Shown: positions 1-6,585, counted from the stretch's first letter. The stretch is 7,375 nucleotides of DNA from Pseudomonadota bacterium (GCA_021826565.1 JAKAZJ010000085.1:1-7375), one strand, 5' to 3'. Translations and numbers: made by a program. Notes: generated from the letters alone by a model not told the origin.

Positions 1-303
1 CCAGTCGAACAGATCGTCCAGGAACGCCACCACCGCGATCAGCGTCGCGGCGCCGATCACGCCCAGGAAATAGGGCTCGGCGATGCGCGCGAAGCGGGCG
101 AACCCGTACAGCACCGCGACGCCGACCAGGAACGCACCGACGATTCCGATCCCGCCCCCTTTCGGCGTGGGCGCGCTGTGCGCCTTGCGCGCATCCGGGC
201 GGTCCATCACCCGCAACGCCATCATGCCGCGCACCAGCGCCGCCGACAGCACTGCCAGCGCGGCCACGAACACCAGGTGCCGCAGCACCGCGAAGATGGT
301 CAT
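1..303 (-). CDS. Polyprenyl-phosphate sugar-1-phosphate transferase (glycosyltransferase family 4, WecA/WbpL/MraY type), N-terminal part
   Basis: Only the first 101 residues are inside the window; the gene runs off the left edge. Family members sit in the inner membrane and transfer a sugar-1-phosphate from a UDP-sugar to undecaprenyl phosphate, the first step of O-antigen, capsule or other glycan assembly. Visible here are three likely membrane helices (about residues 4-27, 52-70 and 77-98). Between the first two is the family block DRPDARKAHSAPTPKGGG (residues 34-51). The third ends in the cytoplasmic acidic pair D96-D97 of FLDDLFDW, typical of the Mg-binding DD motif. The ATG lies 6 bp behind the stop of the acyl-CoA-dehydrogenase-fold gene, so the two are probably co-transcribed. 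No strong Shine-Dalgarno sequence is seen. WecA, WbpL-like and teichoic-acid types cannot be told apart from this fragment. MraY itself is less likely, because the RKxHxxPxPxGG form is commoner in the WecA/WbpL branch. Confidence 0.85.
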   Translation of the reverse strand, partial: MTIFAVLRHLVFVAALAVLSAALVRGMMALRVMDRPDARKAHSAPTPKGGGIGIVGAFLVGVAVLYGFARFARIAEPYFLGVIGAATLIAVVAFLDDLFDW

Positions 304-309
304 CGCCGC

Positions 310-1509
310 CTATAGCCCCGCATACCCATCGCGGGTCTGCGGCAGTTTCCAGCCCAGCAACCGCCCCGCGATCATGGTGCGCAACACCTGCGCGGTGCCG
401 CCGCCGATGGTGAACATGCGCGCATCGCGCACCATCCGCTCCAGCGGGAAATCACGCGAATAGCCGCGCGCGCCGAACAACTGTAGCGCGTCATTGGTGA
501 CCTTGACCGCCAGTTCCGAGGCGAACAGCTTCGCCTGCGCGGCCAGCAGCGGGTCCGGGAACGGGTCCGCCGACAACGCGGCCTGATGGATCCCGAGCCG
601 CGCGGCGTTCAGCCCGGTCGCCATATCGGCCAGCATCCATTGCACGCCCTGGAACTCGCCGATCGGGCGGCCGAACTGGCGGCGTTCCCGCACGAAGCCC
701 AGCGCGGCATCGAACGCGCCCTGCGCCAGGCCCAACGCCACCGTCGCGGCCCCCACGCGCTGGGTGTTGTAGGCGTCCATCAACTGGGAAAACCCGATCA
801 GCCCGCCATCGGCCCGGCGCAGCACCATGTCATCGGCGATGAACAGATCCCGGAAGATCATTTCGCTTTCCGGGATACCGCGCAATCCCATCGCCGGCTC
901 GCGCTTGCCGACGATAAGGCCGTCCGGCGTGCCGCGCTCGGGATCGCGCACCGCCAGGAACCCGCCGATGCCGCGATCGGTCCCGTCGGCGTCCCGCACG
1001 CGGGCGAAGATCAGGTGCAGGCGGGAGACCCCGCCGCCGGTGATCCAGTGCTTGCGCCCGTCGATCACGAAACCGCCGGGGCGGCGCGTGGCCGTGGTGC
1101 TCATGTCGGTCGCGGCCGATCCGGCTTCGGGTTCGGTGATGCAGATCGCCGGCTTGTCGCCCGCCAGTACCAGCTCGGCCGTCAGGCGGCGCTGCGCGGG
1201 GCTGCCATAGCGCAGCACGGCGGACAGCGCGCCCATGTTGGTTTCAACCGCGATCCGACCGGTGACGCCGCAGACGCGCGCCAGTTCCTCGATGATGATC
1301 GCGGCGTCCAGGAAATCCCCGCCGCCGCCGCCGAACTCGGCCGGGATGGTGTAGCCCAGCAGCCCGGCCTCGCGCAGCGCGGCGACATTGTCCCATGGGT
1401 AAGCTTCGTCGCGATCCACCGCCGCGGCGCGCGGGGCGATCACGGTTTCGGCCAGGTGGCGGACGGTGGCGCGCAGGGCGCGCCGCGGCGGGGAAAGCGC
1501 ATCGGACAT
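310..1509 (-). CDS. acd: Acyl-CoA dehydrogenase-fold flavoprotein, probable 3-sulfinopropanoyl-CoA desulfinase (Acd-like)
   Basis: This 399-residue protein has the full acyl-CoA dehydrogenase fold: N-terminal helices (about 5-120), a beta domain with the FAD/substrate motif ITEPEAGSAATDM (124-136), and a C-terminal helical domain with RERRQFGRPIGEFQG (274-288) and LQLFGARGY (342-350). The catalytic glutamate is missing at both known sites. The MCAD-type EGT reads GGT (370-372), and the site used by isovaleryl-CoA and long-chain dehydrogenases is Gln250 (YNTQR). With Arg85 (TGRIAVETNMG), Cys123 and the blocks YPWDNVAALR, VLAGDKPAICI, WITGGGVSRLHLIFARV and KLPQTRDGY, this matches, from memory, the Advenella mimigardefordensis desulfinase Acd with its Arg84, Cys122 and Gln246. 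That enzyme splits 3-sulfinopropanoyl-CoA into propanoyl-CoA and sulfite in organosulfur (3,3'-dithiodipropionate) breakdown. The start codon is the ATG at 1509, with a weak AGG-type ribosome site about 10 bases upstream. An unusual dehydrogenase is the alternative. Confidence 0.8.
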   Translation of the reverse strand: MSDALSPPRRALRATVRHLAETVIAPRAAAVDRDEAYPWDNVAALREAGLLGYTIPAEFGGGGGDFLDAAIIIEELARVCGVTGRIAVETNMGALSAVLRYGSPAQRRLTAELVLAGDKPAICITEPEAGSAATDMSTTATRRPGGFVIDGRKHWITGGGVSRLHLIFARVRDADGTDRGIGGFLAVRDPERGTPDGLIVGKREPAMGLRGIPESEMIFRDLFIADDMVLRRADGGLIGFSQLMDAYNTQRVGAATVALGLAQGAFDAALGFVRERRQFGRPIGEFQGVQWMLADMATGLNAARLGIHQAALSADPFPDPLLAAQAKLFASELAVKVTNDALQLFGARGYSRDFPLERMVRDARMFTIGGGTAQVLRTMIAGRLLGWKLPQTRDGYAGL

Positions 1510-1550
1510 GCACCGGAACCTGCCCGGGGCCGTGCGCGATGTCCAGGATT

Positions 1551-1570
1551 GGCGCGGCGTCCGCCGCGCC
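1551..1570. promoter_or_regulatory. Perfect 9-bp dyad in the divergent intergenic region
   Basis: The 93-bp gap between the two divergent start codons (1510-1602) contains GGCGCGGCG, a TC spacer, then its exact reverse complement CGCCGCGCC. On the plus strand a weak sigma70-like pair brackets it: TTGGCG at 1549-1554 and TATGAA at 1573-1578, 18 bp apart. The dyad would therefore fill the promoter spacer. A regulator binding here could affect both genes. A chance GC-rich palindrome is also possible, since both promoter elements match only 4 of 6 consensus bases. Confidence 0.35.
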
Positions 1571-1591
1571 GTTATGAATCCCGGCCGCCCC

Positions 1592-1596
1592 AGGAG
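1592..1596 (+). promoter_or_regulatory. Shine-Dalgarno AGGAG fixing the sulfotransferase start
   Basis: AGGAG ends 6 bases before the ATG at 1603. It decides the start, because the same frame stays open upstream to 586. That extension runs antisense through the desulfinase gene and reads as low-complexity protein. Confidence 0.75.
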
Positions 1597-1602
1597 CCCG
1601 CC

Positions 1603-3432
1603 ATGTCCGCCGCGATGCCCCGCACCGAATCATGTCCCTGCGGCTCCGGGCTGCGTGCGCTGCGCTGCTGCGCGATGGAACCCGGCGCCCTGGCCACCGG
1701 GGACGCCGCGCGCCACCTGGCGCCCCTGATCGAGCGCGCCGTGCAGGCCGAGCGCGAGGGCGCGAAGGAGGTCGCCGAACGCCTCGCGCTCGATGTACTG
1801 GACCTGGCCCCGGGCGAGACGCGGGCGCTCGCGGTGCTGTACGCGCTGCGCAAAGAAGGCGGCAACCAGCGTGCCGCCGAGGCCCTGATCGGACGTATCG
1901 TCGCGATCAATCCCAACGATTTCTGGGCCACCAACGAGATCGCCCTGCTGCTGCTGGCCCGCGGCGCGCTGGCGGACGCCGAACGCCACGCCCGCAACGC
2001 GGTCCGCATCGCCCCGGAAAACCCGCAGGCGCACAACCTGATGGGCATGATCCTGACCGAGGCGCATCGTCCCCAGGTCGGCGAATTCCATTACCGCCGC
2101 GTGCTGACCCTGGCGGCCCGGCGCGATCCGATCCTGCTCGCGAATCTGGCGTGGAATCTGAAGAACCAGGGCCGCATGGCGGAGGCGCGCGACCTCTACG
2201 CCGAATCGGTTGCCGGCGCGCCCACCGTGCTGCAAACGCTGCTCGGCCTCGCCCGGCTCGAGGAGGCGGATCGCCGCTTCGAGGCGGCGATGGACGCGCT
2301 CGATCGCGCCGAACGGGCTTCCCCCGATAATCCATCGGTCCGCCTGACCCGCGCGGTGGTGCTGGACCGCATGGGGGAGACGGCGAAAGCGCTCGCGGTG
2401 CTGGACGATGTCGCCCGCGGCACGCAGGATGGCGCGCTGGGGCCGGAGGAAACGCTGGCGAAAGGCCGGCTGCTTGATCGTCTCGGCGAATACGATGCCG
2501 CCTTCGCCGCCTTCACCGAGGGCAAGGCCAAGTCGCGCGCGCTGAGCGGGCTTGCCTATCAGGCCGAGGCGGCGCGGGATCTGACCACGCGCCTGTCCGG
2601 GTTCTTCACCGCCGGCCGGATGCGGCTGCTGCCGCGCGCGGCGCGGCGCGACGATAGCCCGCAGCCGCTGTTCGTGCTGGGTTTCATGCGCTCCGGCACG
2701 ACCTTGGTGGAACAGACGCTGACCGCGCATCCGGCGATCAGCGCCGGGGACGAACTGCCGACGATCAACGAGATCGCGGCGCTGATGCCGCGGATGCTGG
2801 ACAGCCCGCTGGCCTACCCGGAAGCTCTGGTGGAGCTGTGGATGGGGGATCACCGCGACGATCTGGATTTGCTGCGCGACCATTACCTGCGGCGCGCGCG
2901 GCAGCTGGGCGCGATCGACGACGCACGCGCCTGGTTCACCGACAAGATGCCGTTGAACGAGACGCATCTGGGGCTGATCTCGCTGTTGTTCCCGGCCTCG
3001 CCGTTGCTGCATGTGCTGCGTCATCCGCTGGACGTGGTCCTGTCGGTGTTTTCCAACCAGATGACGCATGGATTCCTGTGCGCGTTCGATCTGGAATCGG
3101 CGGCGCGGCACTACGCGCTGATCCTGGATCTGGTGGAGCGCTATCGCGCCGAAATCCCGCTGCGCTATCTATCGGTGCGCTACGAGGATCTGGTGGCGAA
3201 GCAGGAAGCGGGCGTGCGGCGGATGCTGGATTTCGTTGGTCTGGACTTCGATCCGGCCTGCCTCGCGTTCCACGAGAACCGCCGCTACGCGCGCACCGCG
3301 TCCTATGCCCAGGTGGCCGAGCCGCTGTACGATCGTTCCGTGTTCCGCCACCGGCATTATCTGAAACATCTGGAGCCGGTGCTGGCGCTGCTGGCGCCGG
3401 CGATCGCGCGGCTGGGGTATGCGCTGCCGTGA
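1603..3432 (+). CDS. SEC-C motif / TPR / sulfotransferase fusion protein
   Basis: This 609-residue protein has three parts. Residues 11-23 (CPCGSGLRALRCC) fit the zinc-binding SEC-C pattern C-x-C-x8-C-C. Residues about 35-330 are helical repeats of tetratricopeptide type, for example the units ending in INPND (102-106), IAPEN (136-140) and SPDN (240-243). Residues about 353-609 form a sulfotransferase domain. It has a 5'-phosphosulfate loop GFMRSGTT (360-367), DKMPLN (447-452), and a 3'-phosphate block RHPLDVVLSVFSN (473-485) with Arg473 and Ser481. The family moves sulfate from PAPS to a hydroxyl or amine of a peptide, lipid or glycan; the TPR part probably selects the partner. No signal peptide or membrane helix is seen, so the protein is probably cytoplasmic. 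TPR-sulfotransferases are common in Alphaproteobacteria, but the acceptor is rarely known and cannot be read here. The gene is divergent from the desulfinase gene and convergent with the reductase gene. Confidence 0.88.
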   Translation: MSAAMPRTESCPCGSGLRALRCCAMEPGALATGDAARHLAPLIERAVQAEREGAKEVAERLALDVLDLAPGETRALAVLYALRKEGGNQRAAEALIGRIVAINPNDFWATNEIALLLLARGALADAERHARNAVRIAPENPQAHNLMGMILTEAHRPQVGEFHYRRVLTLAARRDPILLANLAWNLKNQGRMAEARDLYAESVAGAPTVLQTLLGLARLEEADRRFEAAMDALDRAERASPDNPSVRLTRAVVLDRMGETAKALAVLDDVARGTQDGALGPEETLAKGRLLDRLGEYDAAFAAFTEGKAKSRALSGLAYQAEAARDLTTRLSGFFTAGRMRLLPRAARRDDSPQPLFVLGFMRSGTTLVEQTLTAHPAISAGDELPTINEIAALMPRMLDSPLAYPEALVELWMGDHRDDLDLLRDHYLRRARQLGAIDDARAWFTDKMPLNETHLGLISLLFPASPLLHVLRHPLDVVLSVFSNQMTHGFLCAFDLESAARHYALILDLVERYRAEIPLRYLSVRYEDLVAKQEAGVRRMLDFVGLDFDPACLAFHENRRYARTASYAQVAEPLYDRSVFRHRHYLKHLEPVLALLAPAIARLGYALP

Positions 3433-3437
3433 TCGGG

Positions 3438-3455
3438 GGGCGGGTAGGCCCGCCC
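3438..3455. terminator. GC-rich hairpin between convergent genes
   Basis: GGGCGGG (3438-3444) pairs perfectly with CCCGCCC (3449-3455) around a TAGG loop. It lies 5 bases after the sulfotransferase stop, and its right arm touches the stop of the opposing reductase. It can work in both directions, but no run of T follows on either strand, so calling it a terminator is tentative. It may instead be a copy of a dispersed palindromic repeat. Confidence 0.5.
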
Positions 3456-4285
3456 TACAGCATCCCCAGACCCTGCTTGCGCGCCGGCGGCGGATGGGCG
3501 GCGTCGATCTCGGCCAGATCCGCCGCCGTCAGAAGCAGCCCGGCGGCGGCGGCGTTCTCGGCCACGTGCGCGGGCTGGGACGCCTTGGGGATGGAGATGG
3601 TGGCCCCGTCGCGCAGCGACCAGGCAATCGCGACCTGCGCCGCCGTCACCCCATGGCGCGCCGCCACCGCCGTCAGCGCCTTCGAGCGCAGCAGCCGCCC
3701 CGCCTGGCCCAGCGGCGAATAGGCCATCACCGGCATCGCGCGCGCGCGACAGAACGGCAACAGATCGAACTCGATGCCGCGCCGGTCCGGGTTGTACAGC
3801 ACCTGATTGGTGGCGCAGGCGGCGCCGTCCGGCAGCTCTTGGAGATCGGAGACGTCGAAATTGGACACCCCCCAATAGCGGATCGCGCCCTGCGCGCGCA
3901 GCTTCTCGAACGCCGCCACCGTCTCGGCCAGCGGATGCGCGCCGCGCCAGTGCAGCAGATAGAGATCGATCCGGTCGGTGCGCAGCCGTTTCAGGCTGGC
4001 CGCCGCCGCGCGCGCCACGCCGGCGGCCGATGCGTTGTGCGGATAGACCTTGCTCACCAGGAACACCGCGTCGCGCTGGCCGGCGATGGCCGCCGCCACC
4101 ACCCGCTCGGCGCCGCCATCGCCATACATCTCGGCGGTGTCGATCAGGGTCAGGCCGGCGGCGATCCCGGCGCGCAACGCCGCCGTCTCGGCCGCGGCGG
4201 CGGCGGCATTTTCCCCCATATGCCAGGTGCCCTGACCCAAGGCGGGGATTTCGGTGCCGTCGGGCAGGCGGACGCGCGGGATCAT
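3455..4285 (-). CDS. Aldo/keto reductase, YeaE-like
   Basis: This 276-residue cytoplasmic NAD(P)H-dependent oxidoreductase has a single (beta/alpha)8 barrel of the usual family length. The catalytic tetrad is complete: Asp49 and Tyr54 in LIDTAEMYGDG, Lys79 in LVSKVY, and His112 in YLLHWRG. Further family blocks are WGVSNFDVSDL (138-148), NQVLYN (160-165), MAYSPLGQ (187-194) and the cofactor-phosphate loop SIPKASQPAHVAEN (231-244). The IPKA form and the ending resemble, from memory, Escherichia coli YeaE, which reduces methylglyoxal and other aldehydes; the real substrate here is unknown. The ATG at 4285 overlaps the TGA of the upstream dipeptidase by four bases (ATGA), which points to translational coupling. 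An in-frame start further upstream would add 44 arginine- and alanine-rich residues inside the dipeptidase gene and is unlikely. Confidence 0.9.
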   Translation of the reverse strand: MIPRVRLPDGTEIPALGQGTWHMGENAAAAAAETAALRAGIAAGLTLIDTAEMYGDGGAERVVAAAIAGQRDAVFLVSKVYPHNASAAGVARAAAASLKRLRTDRIDLYLLHWRGAHPLAETVAAFEKLRAQGAIRYWGVSNFDVSDLQELPDGAACATNQVLYNPDRRGIEFDLLPFCRARAMPVMAYSPLGQAGRLLRSKALTAVAARHGVTAAQVAIAWSLRDGATISIPKASQPAHVAENAAAAGLLLTAADLAEIDAAHPPPARKQGLGML

Positions 4286-5346
4286 GCGGCGGCGGCCTCG
4301 GCGGCACGCAGCAGGCGCAGGAAATTGCCGCCCCACAGCAGCGCCAACGCCCCCCGATCGTAGCCGCGACGCAGCAGCTCGGCGGTGATGTTCGGGCAGT
4401 CTCCGGCATCGTTCCAATCGGAAAATCCGCCGCCGCCATCGAAATCCGACGAGATCCCGACATGGGCGATGCCGATCCGGCGCACCGCGTAATCGACGTG
4501 ATCGGCGAAATCCGCGACGGTCACCTGCTCGGGGCGCGCATGGGCGCGCAGGAAGGCCGAGACGGCGGTGATCTGGATCACGCCGCCCACATCGGCCAGC
4601 GCATCCAGCTGCCCGTTATCCATGTTGCGCGGATGATCGCACAAGGCGGCCACGCAGGAATGGGTGGACAGCACCGGCGTGCGCGACGTCTCGGCCGCGT
4701 CCAGCATCGCCAGCCGCGAGACATGCGCGACATCGACCAGCATCCCCAACCGGTTCATCTCGGCCACCGCCAGCCGCCCGAATCCGGACAGCCCGCCATG
4801 TTCGGCGCTGCGTTCGCCCAGATCGGCGCGCGGATTGGCGGAATCGGCGATCGCGTTGTGGCCGTTATGGGTCAGCGTCAGATAGCGCGCGCCCAGCGCA
4901 TGCAGCGCGCGCAACCGGTCCAGATCGGTGCCGATGGCGAACCCGTTTTCCACCGCCGGGATGATCGCAAGCACCCGATCGGCGCGGGCCTGTTCGATGG
5001 CATCGGCGGTCAGCGTCAGGCGCGCCGGCAGGTCGGGCCGCGCGCCGGCCATGGCGGCGATGGCGCGCAGCATGGAACTGGCGCGATCGAAAGCCGCGTC
5101 CTCGGCGGCGATGCCGCGGCGGACTTGCGGGACATAGGCGACGAAGCAGCCGGCCGACAGGCCGCCGCGGATCATCTTCGGCAGATCGACCTTGCGGGCG
5201 CCGTCGGTGAACGGGTCCGGCCCGGTGGGCCAGGGGATGTCGATATGGGTATCGAGCGTCAGCAGCCCGCGATGGACGCTGGCGGTGTCGGGGGCGGCGG
5301 CGCCGGTGTCGGGGGCGCCGGTGTCGGGGGCAATTGCGTCGTTCAT
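4282..5346 (-). CDS. Peptidase family M19 membrane dipeptidase (renal dipeptidase-like)
   Basis: This 354-residue amidohydrolase-fold zinc dipeptidase cleaves dipeptides, in this family often with a D-residue at the C-terminal side. The binuclear metal site is complete: His34 and Asp36 (LDTHID), bridging Glu133 (IPAVENG), His208 (VDVAHVS) and His229 (STHS). Asp301 in GISSDFDGG is the likely general acid, and Arg240 in CDHPRN the likely substrate-binding arginine. Despite the family name there is no signal peptide or membrane anchor, so the bacterial protein is probably cytoplasmic. The ATG at 5346 is the best start, though no clear Shine-Dalgarno sequence precedes it. A longer reading would add 53 residues overlapping the preceding gene. 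Residues 7-20 are a low-complexity APDTG-type repeat ahead of the catalytic domain. The gene is followed, with an ATGA overlap, by the reductase, and lies 49 bp after the unknown gene. Confidence 0.9.
   Translation of the reverse strand: MNDAIAPDTGAPDTGAAAPDTASVHRGLLTLDTHIDIPWPTGPDPFTDGARKVDLPKMIRGGLSAGCFVAYVPQVRRGIAAEDAAFDRASSMLRAIAAMAGARPDLPARLTLTADAIEQARADRVLAIIPAVENGFAIGTDLDRLRALHALGARYLTLTHNGHNAIADSANPRADLGERSAEHGGLSGFGRLAVAEMNRLGMLVDVAHVSRLAMLDAAETSRTPVLSTHSCVAALCDHPRNMDNGQLDALADVGGVIQITAVSAFLRAHARPEQVTVADFADHVDYAVRRIGIAHVGISSDFDGGGGFSDWNDAGDCPNITAELLRRGYDRGALALLWGGNFLRLLRAAEAAAA
5284..5331. repeat. Three-copy short repeat coding for APDT units
   Basis: The 12-base unit GGTGTCGGGGGC occurs exactly at 5284-5295, 5305-5316 and 5320-5331, with spacings of 21 and 15 bases, both multiples of three. 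On the minus strand it codes for Ala-Pro-Asp-Thr near the N-terminus of the dipeptidase. Unit gain or loss by slippage would keep the reading frame. Confidence 0.8.
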
Positions 5347-5367
5347 CGGCGCAGGCTTGGCCGCGCC

Positions 5368-5390
5368 GCGCGCCGCGTCAAGCGGCGCGC
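5368..5390 (-). terminator. 9-bp GC hairpin after the unknown gene
   Basis: GCGCGCCGC (5368-5376) pairs perfectly with GCGGCGCGC (5382-5390) around a 5-base loop. On the minus strand it begins 5 bases after the stop of the unknown gene and ends 21 bases before the dipeptidase ATG. No T run follows, so it may be a partial terminator, an mRNA 3'-end stabiliser, or a structure that limits dipeptidase translation. Confidence 0.4.
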
Positions 5391-5395
5391 CCGGG

Positions 5396-6472
5396 TCAGG
5401 CCAGCGCCACGGCGATCTCGACGATGGTCTCGGCGGTGGAGACCGCGCCGCCGGCGAGCAGCGCGATTCCGGTTCCGGTCGCAACCTTGCCCAGCTTGGC
5501 GCCACGCATTGCCTCGTAGATTTTCAGCCGCGCCTGGTAGGTGGCGGAAAACGCGTCGCATTTCTTGGTGCCCGCGGAAATATCGCCAACCTCGCTCAGC
5601 AGCCCGTCCACCTTCTTGCCCAGGTTGGCGAGCTTCTTCTGCATCTCCGGACCGGCCTTGGCGGAGGCCTTGTCGATGGCTTTCGTCATCTCTTTCGCTT
5701 TATCGTAGAGCTTATCGGCCAGCTTGTCCTTGCGCGCGATCTTCGCGTCATATTCGGTCAGCAGCTTGCCGAACCCGCCGATGCTTTTCACCACCGGCGC
5801 GCCCAGGGCGGCGGCAAGTTCGCGGCCCACCTTGCCGGCGGTGATTTCCGGGTCCGCCCAGGTCTTCTCCAGCGTCTCGTCGGTCTCGATGATGTCGGCC
5901 TCGGTCTTGGCCATTTCGCGGCAGTGGTTGTAGATGTCGGCGGTCATGCTGACGCAGGTCTTGGCGATCGAGACGATCGCGAGCGCCGAGGTCGCGCCGA
6001 ACGACATGATCGTGTGTACCAACGAGGCCGCCACCGCGACCACGCCAAGCACGATGCGCAGCGCGAACAGCCCGTCGTATTTGGTCAGTTCCTTGTTCTT
6101 GCGCGCCTGGTTGGTCCATTCCGCCTCGGCGGCCTTGGTCGCCGCCTGGCCCTGGGCCTCGGCGATCTGTTTGCAGACCGTGTTGAAGGTGCGCACCCGT
6201 TCCTCGGCCTCCGCCACGTCGGCGGGCGGCTTCTTGTCATAGCCGTCGTCCAGATCGCCGGCGGCGTCCTGGAACGCCTTCTTCGCCTTGTTCAGCACTT
6301 CGAACGCGGCCATGGCGATCTTCTGGATCACCACCTTGTCGTCCTTGAGCGCCTTCTGCAGGTCGGCGGACGCGTTCTTCAGCACCACATCGACGACCAT
6401 CGGCGGAACCACGATGTTCTTGACCTTGAGACCGGCAGCGAGATCGATGCTGGTTACGTCGATATCGGGCAT
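5396..6472 (-). CDS. Unknown helical, lysine-rich protein with central hydrophobic hairpin
   Basis: I do not recognise this 358-residue protein. It is almost wholly helix-forming. Residues about 25-130 are amphipathic and charged (LQKALKDDK, LNKAKKAFQDA). Residues about 135-180 form one long hydrophobic stretch that can split into two helices near Gly159 (FALRIVLGVVAVAASLVH, then TSALAIVSIAK). Residues about 182-325 are again long charged helices with coiled-coil character (KIARKDKLADKLYDKAKEMTK, with residue 264 the last shown). A second hydrophobic segment, about 330-358, closes the chain. There are 41 lysines and about 9 arginines, the reverse of its neighbours. No signal peptide is seen. 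The start at 6472 is set by AAGGA seven bases upstream. A soluble helical bundle around a hydrophobic hairpin recalls alpha-helical pore-forming toxins (ClyA, HBL/NHE or XaxAB types), but no motif proves this. A membrane-associated coiled-coil scaffold is the main alternative. Confidence 0.8.
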   Translation of the reverse strand: MPDIDVTSIDLAAGLKVKNIVVPPMVVDVVLKNASADLQKALKDDKVVIQKIAMAAFEVLNKAKKAFQDAAGDLDDGYDKKPPADVAEAEERVRTFNTVCKQIAEAQGQAATKAAEAEWTNQARKNKELTKYDGLFALRIVLGVVAVAASLVHTIMSFGATSALAIVSIAKTCVSMTADIYNHCREMAKTEADIIETDETLEKTWADPEITAGKVGRELAAALGAPVVKSIGGFGKLLTEYDAKIARKDKLADKLYDKAKEMTKAIDKASAKAGPEMQKKLANLGKKVDGLLSEVGDISAGTKKCDAFSATYQARLKIYEAMRGAKLGKVATGTGIALLAGGAVSTAETIVEIAVALA

Positions 6473-6479
6473 GGTTGCG

Positions 6480-6484
6480 TCCTT
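6480..6484 (-). promoter_or_regulatory. Shine-Dalgarno AAGGA of the unknown gene
   Basis: On the minus strand AAGGA lies 7 bases before the ATG at 6472. It supports this start over an in-frame ATG 29 codons upstream, whose extra residues are arginine-rich and unlike the rest of the protein. Confidence 0.7.
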
Positions 6485-6585
6485 ATGGGGCAGGTGTCGA
6501 ACTGCGCCAGCGCGCAGGGATGACCGGACCGCGCCGCGATGCCGGCGGGCGGCCCGCACGGCGGTGGCCTGACTGCGATCGGACT

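Noticed and set aside
586..1602. In-frame upstream extension of the sulfotransferase (339 extra codons)
   Set aside because: It runs antisense to the well-supported desulfinase gene, reads as low-complexity protein without family motifs, and the ATG at 1603 has a good AGGAG.
1630..3111. 493-codon open frame on the minus strand opposite the sulfotransferase
   Set aside because: Long antisense frames are expected in DNA this GC-rich. The translation is Arg/Gln/His-rich with no domain, while the plus strand carries clear TPR and sulfotransferase motifs.
3455..4285. Loss of the arginine in the reductase cofactor loop (IPKASQPAH)
   Set aside because: From memory, YeaE-type members also carry His here, so this looks like a subfamily trait and not a defect.
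4030..5844. 604-codon open frame on the plus strand
   Set aside because: It spans three genes on the opposite strand and translates to Arg/Gly/Ala/Pro-rich sequence with no recognisable motif.
6481..6490. CCCCATAAGG on the minus strand, like a sigma32 -10 box
   Set aside because: It contains the ribosome site of the unknown gene, so a start downstream would remove that site. No matching -35 lies upstream.
5192..6523. 443-codon plus-strand frame opposite the unknown helical gene
   Set aside because: Its Gly/Leu/Arg/His-rich product looks like a shadow. The minus-strand frame has a proper Shine-Dalgarno and a coherent helical pattern.
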